Shown here in pieces: positions 7,804 to 7,828 of a DNA stretch of 7,828 nt (position 1 is its first letter; every line of letters starts with the position of its first letter). The DNA is from Actinomycetota bacterium. GTDB taxonomy: Bacteria; Actinomycetota; Actinomycetes; Actinomycetales; Microbacteriaceae. The stretch covers positions 1 through 7,828 of the forward strand of contig VGAV01000101.1 of the NCBI GenBank assembly GCA_016870695.1. The letters run 5' to 3'. Below the pieces are notes generated by a model that saw only the letters and a program-made list of their open reading frames with translations, was not told the origin of the DNA and did no database searches. The position numbers and the translations under genes were made by a program.

Positions 7804-7828
7804 ATGCTCAGGTCCCGCCGTCCCCACG

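Overview
This is a very G+C-rich window with strong G/C preference at third codon positions. Gene content, order and protein style point to an actinobacterium. The order gyrB-gyrA-DUF3566 gene-tRNA-Ile-tRNA-Ala, followed by ppiA, a zinc-finger rhomboid and crgA, is the conserved neighbourhood of the actinobacterial chromosome origin. Mycobacterium tuberculosis has a comparable gyrB-gyrA-Rv0007-ileT-alaT-...-ppiA-...-crgA order. The style fits Microbacteriaceae, probably Microbacterium or a close relative; that genus-level placement is inference from recall, not from a search.

Left part (1-3470, plus strand): the last 59 codons of gyrB, then complete gyrA, a small two-helix membrane protein (DUF3566) coupled to gyrA by an ATGA overlap, and a tRNA-Ile(GAU)/tRNA-Ala(UGC) pair behind a short AT-richer stretch holding a candidate promoter and two inverted repeats. 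These genes supply DNA supercoiling activity and translation.

Middle part (3476-5880, minus strand): three tightly packed genes read toward the tRNAs. In transcription order they are a lysine-rich protein with one C-terminal membrane helix and no recognised function, a YbaK/EbsC-type aminoacyl-tRNA editing protein (GTGA overlap), and an acyltransferase-3 family membrane enzyme (18-base gap). The acyltransferase stop codon lies only five bases from the end of tRNA-Ala, so the two transcription units converge with almost no spacer.

Right part (5980-7791): ppiA (cyclophilin) and a rhomboid intramembrane protease with an N-terminal cysteine-rich zinc-binding domain form a plus-strand pair. They converge on crgA, a small divisome membrane protein on the minus strand, across a 72-base gap that carries a DnaA-box-like tandem pair and an inverted repeat.

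I do not see a novel defence system, mobile element or CRISPR array. This is mostly conserved core-genome territory. The points most worth a second look are: a proline in the quinolone-binding segment of GyrA where resistance mutations are known; an unexpectedly frequent heptamer (GGATGCC/GGCATCC) that overrides the G/C third-position codon preference; the DnaA-box pair; the paired inverted repeats just before the tRNA genes; and a probable leaderless crgA start.
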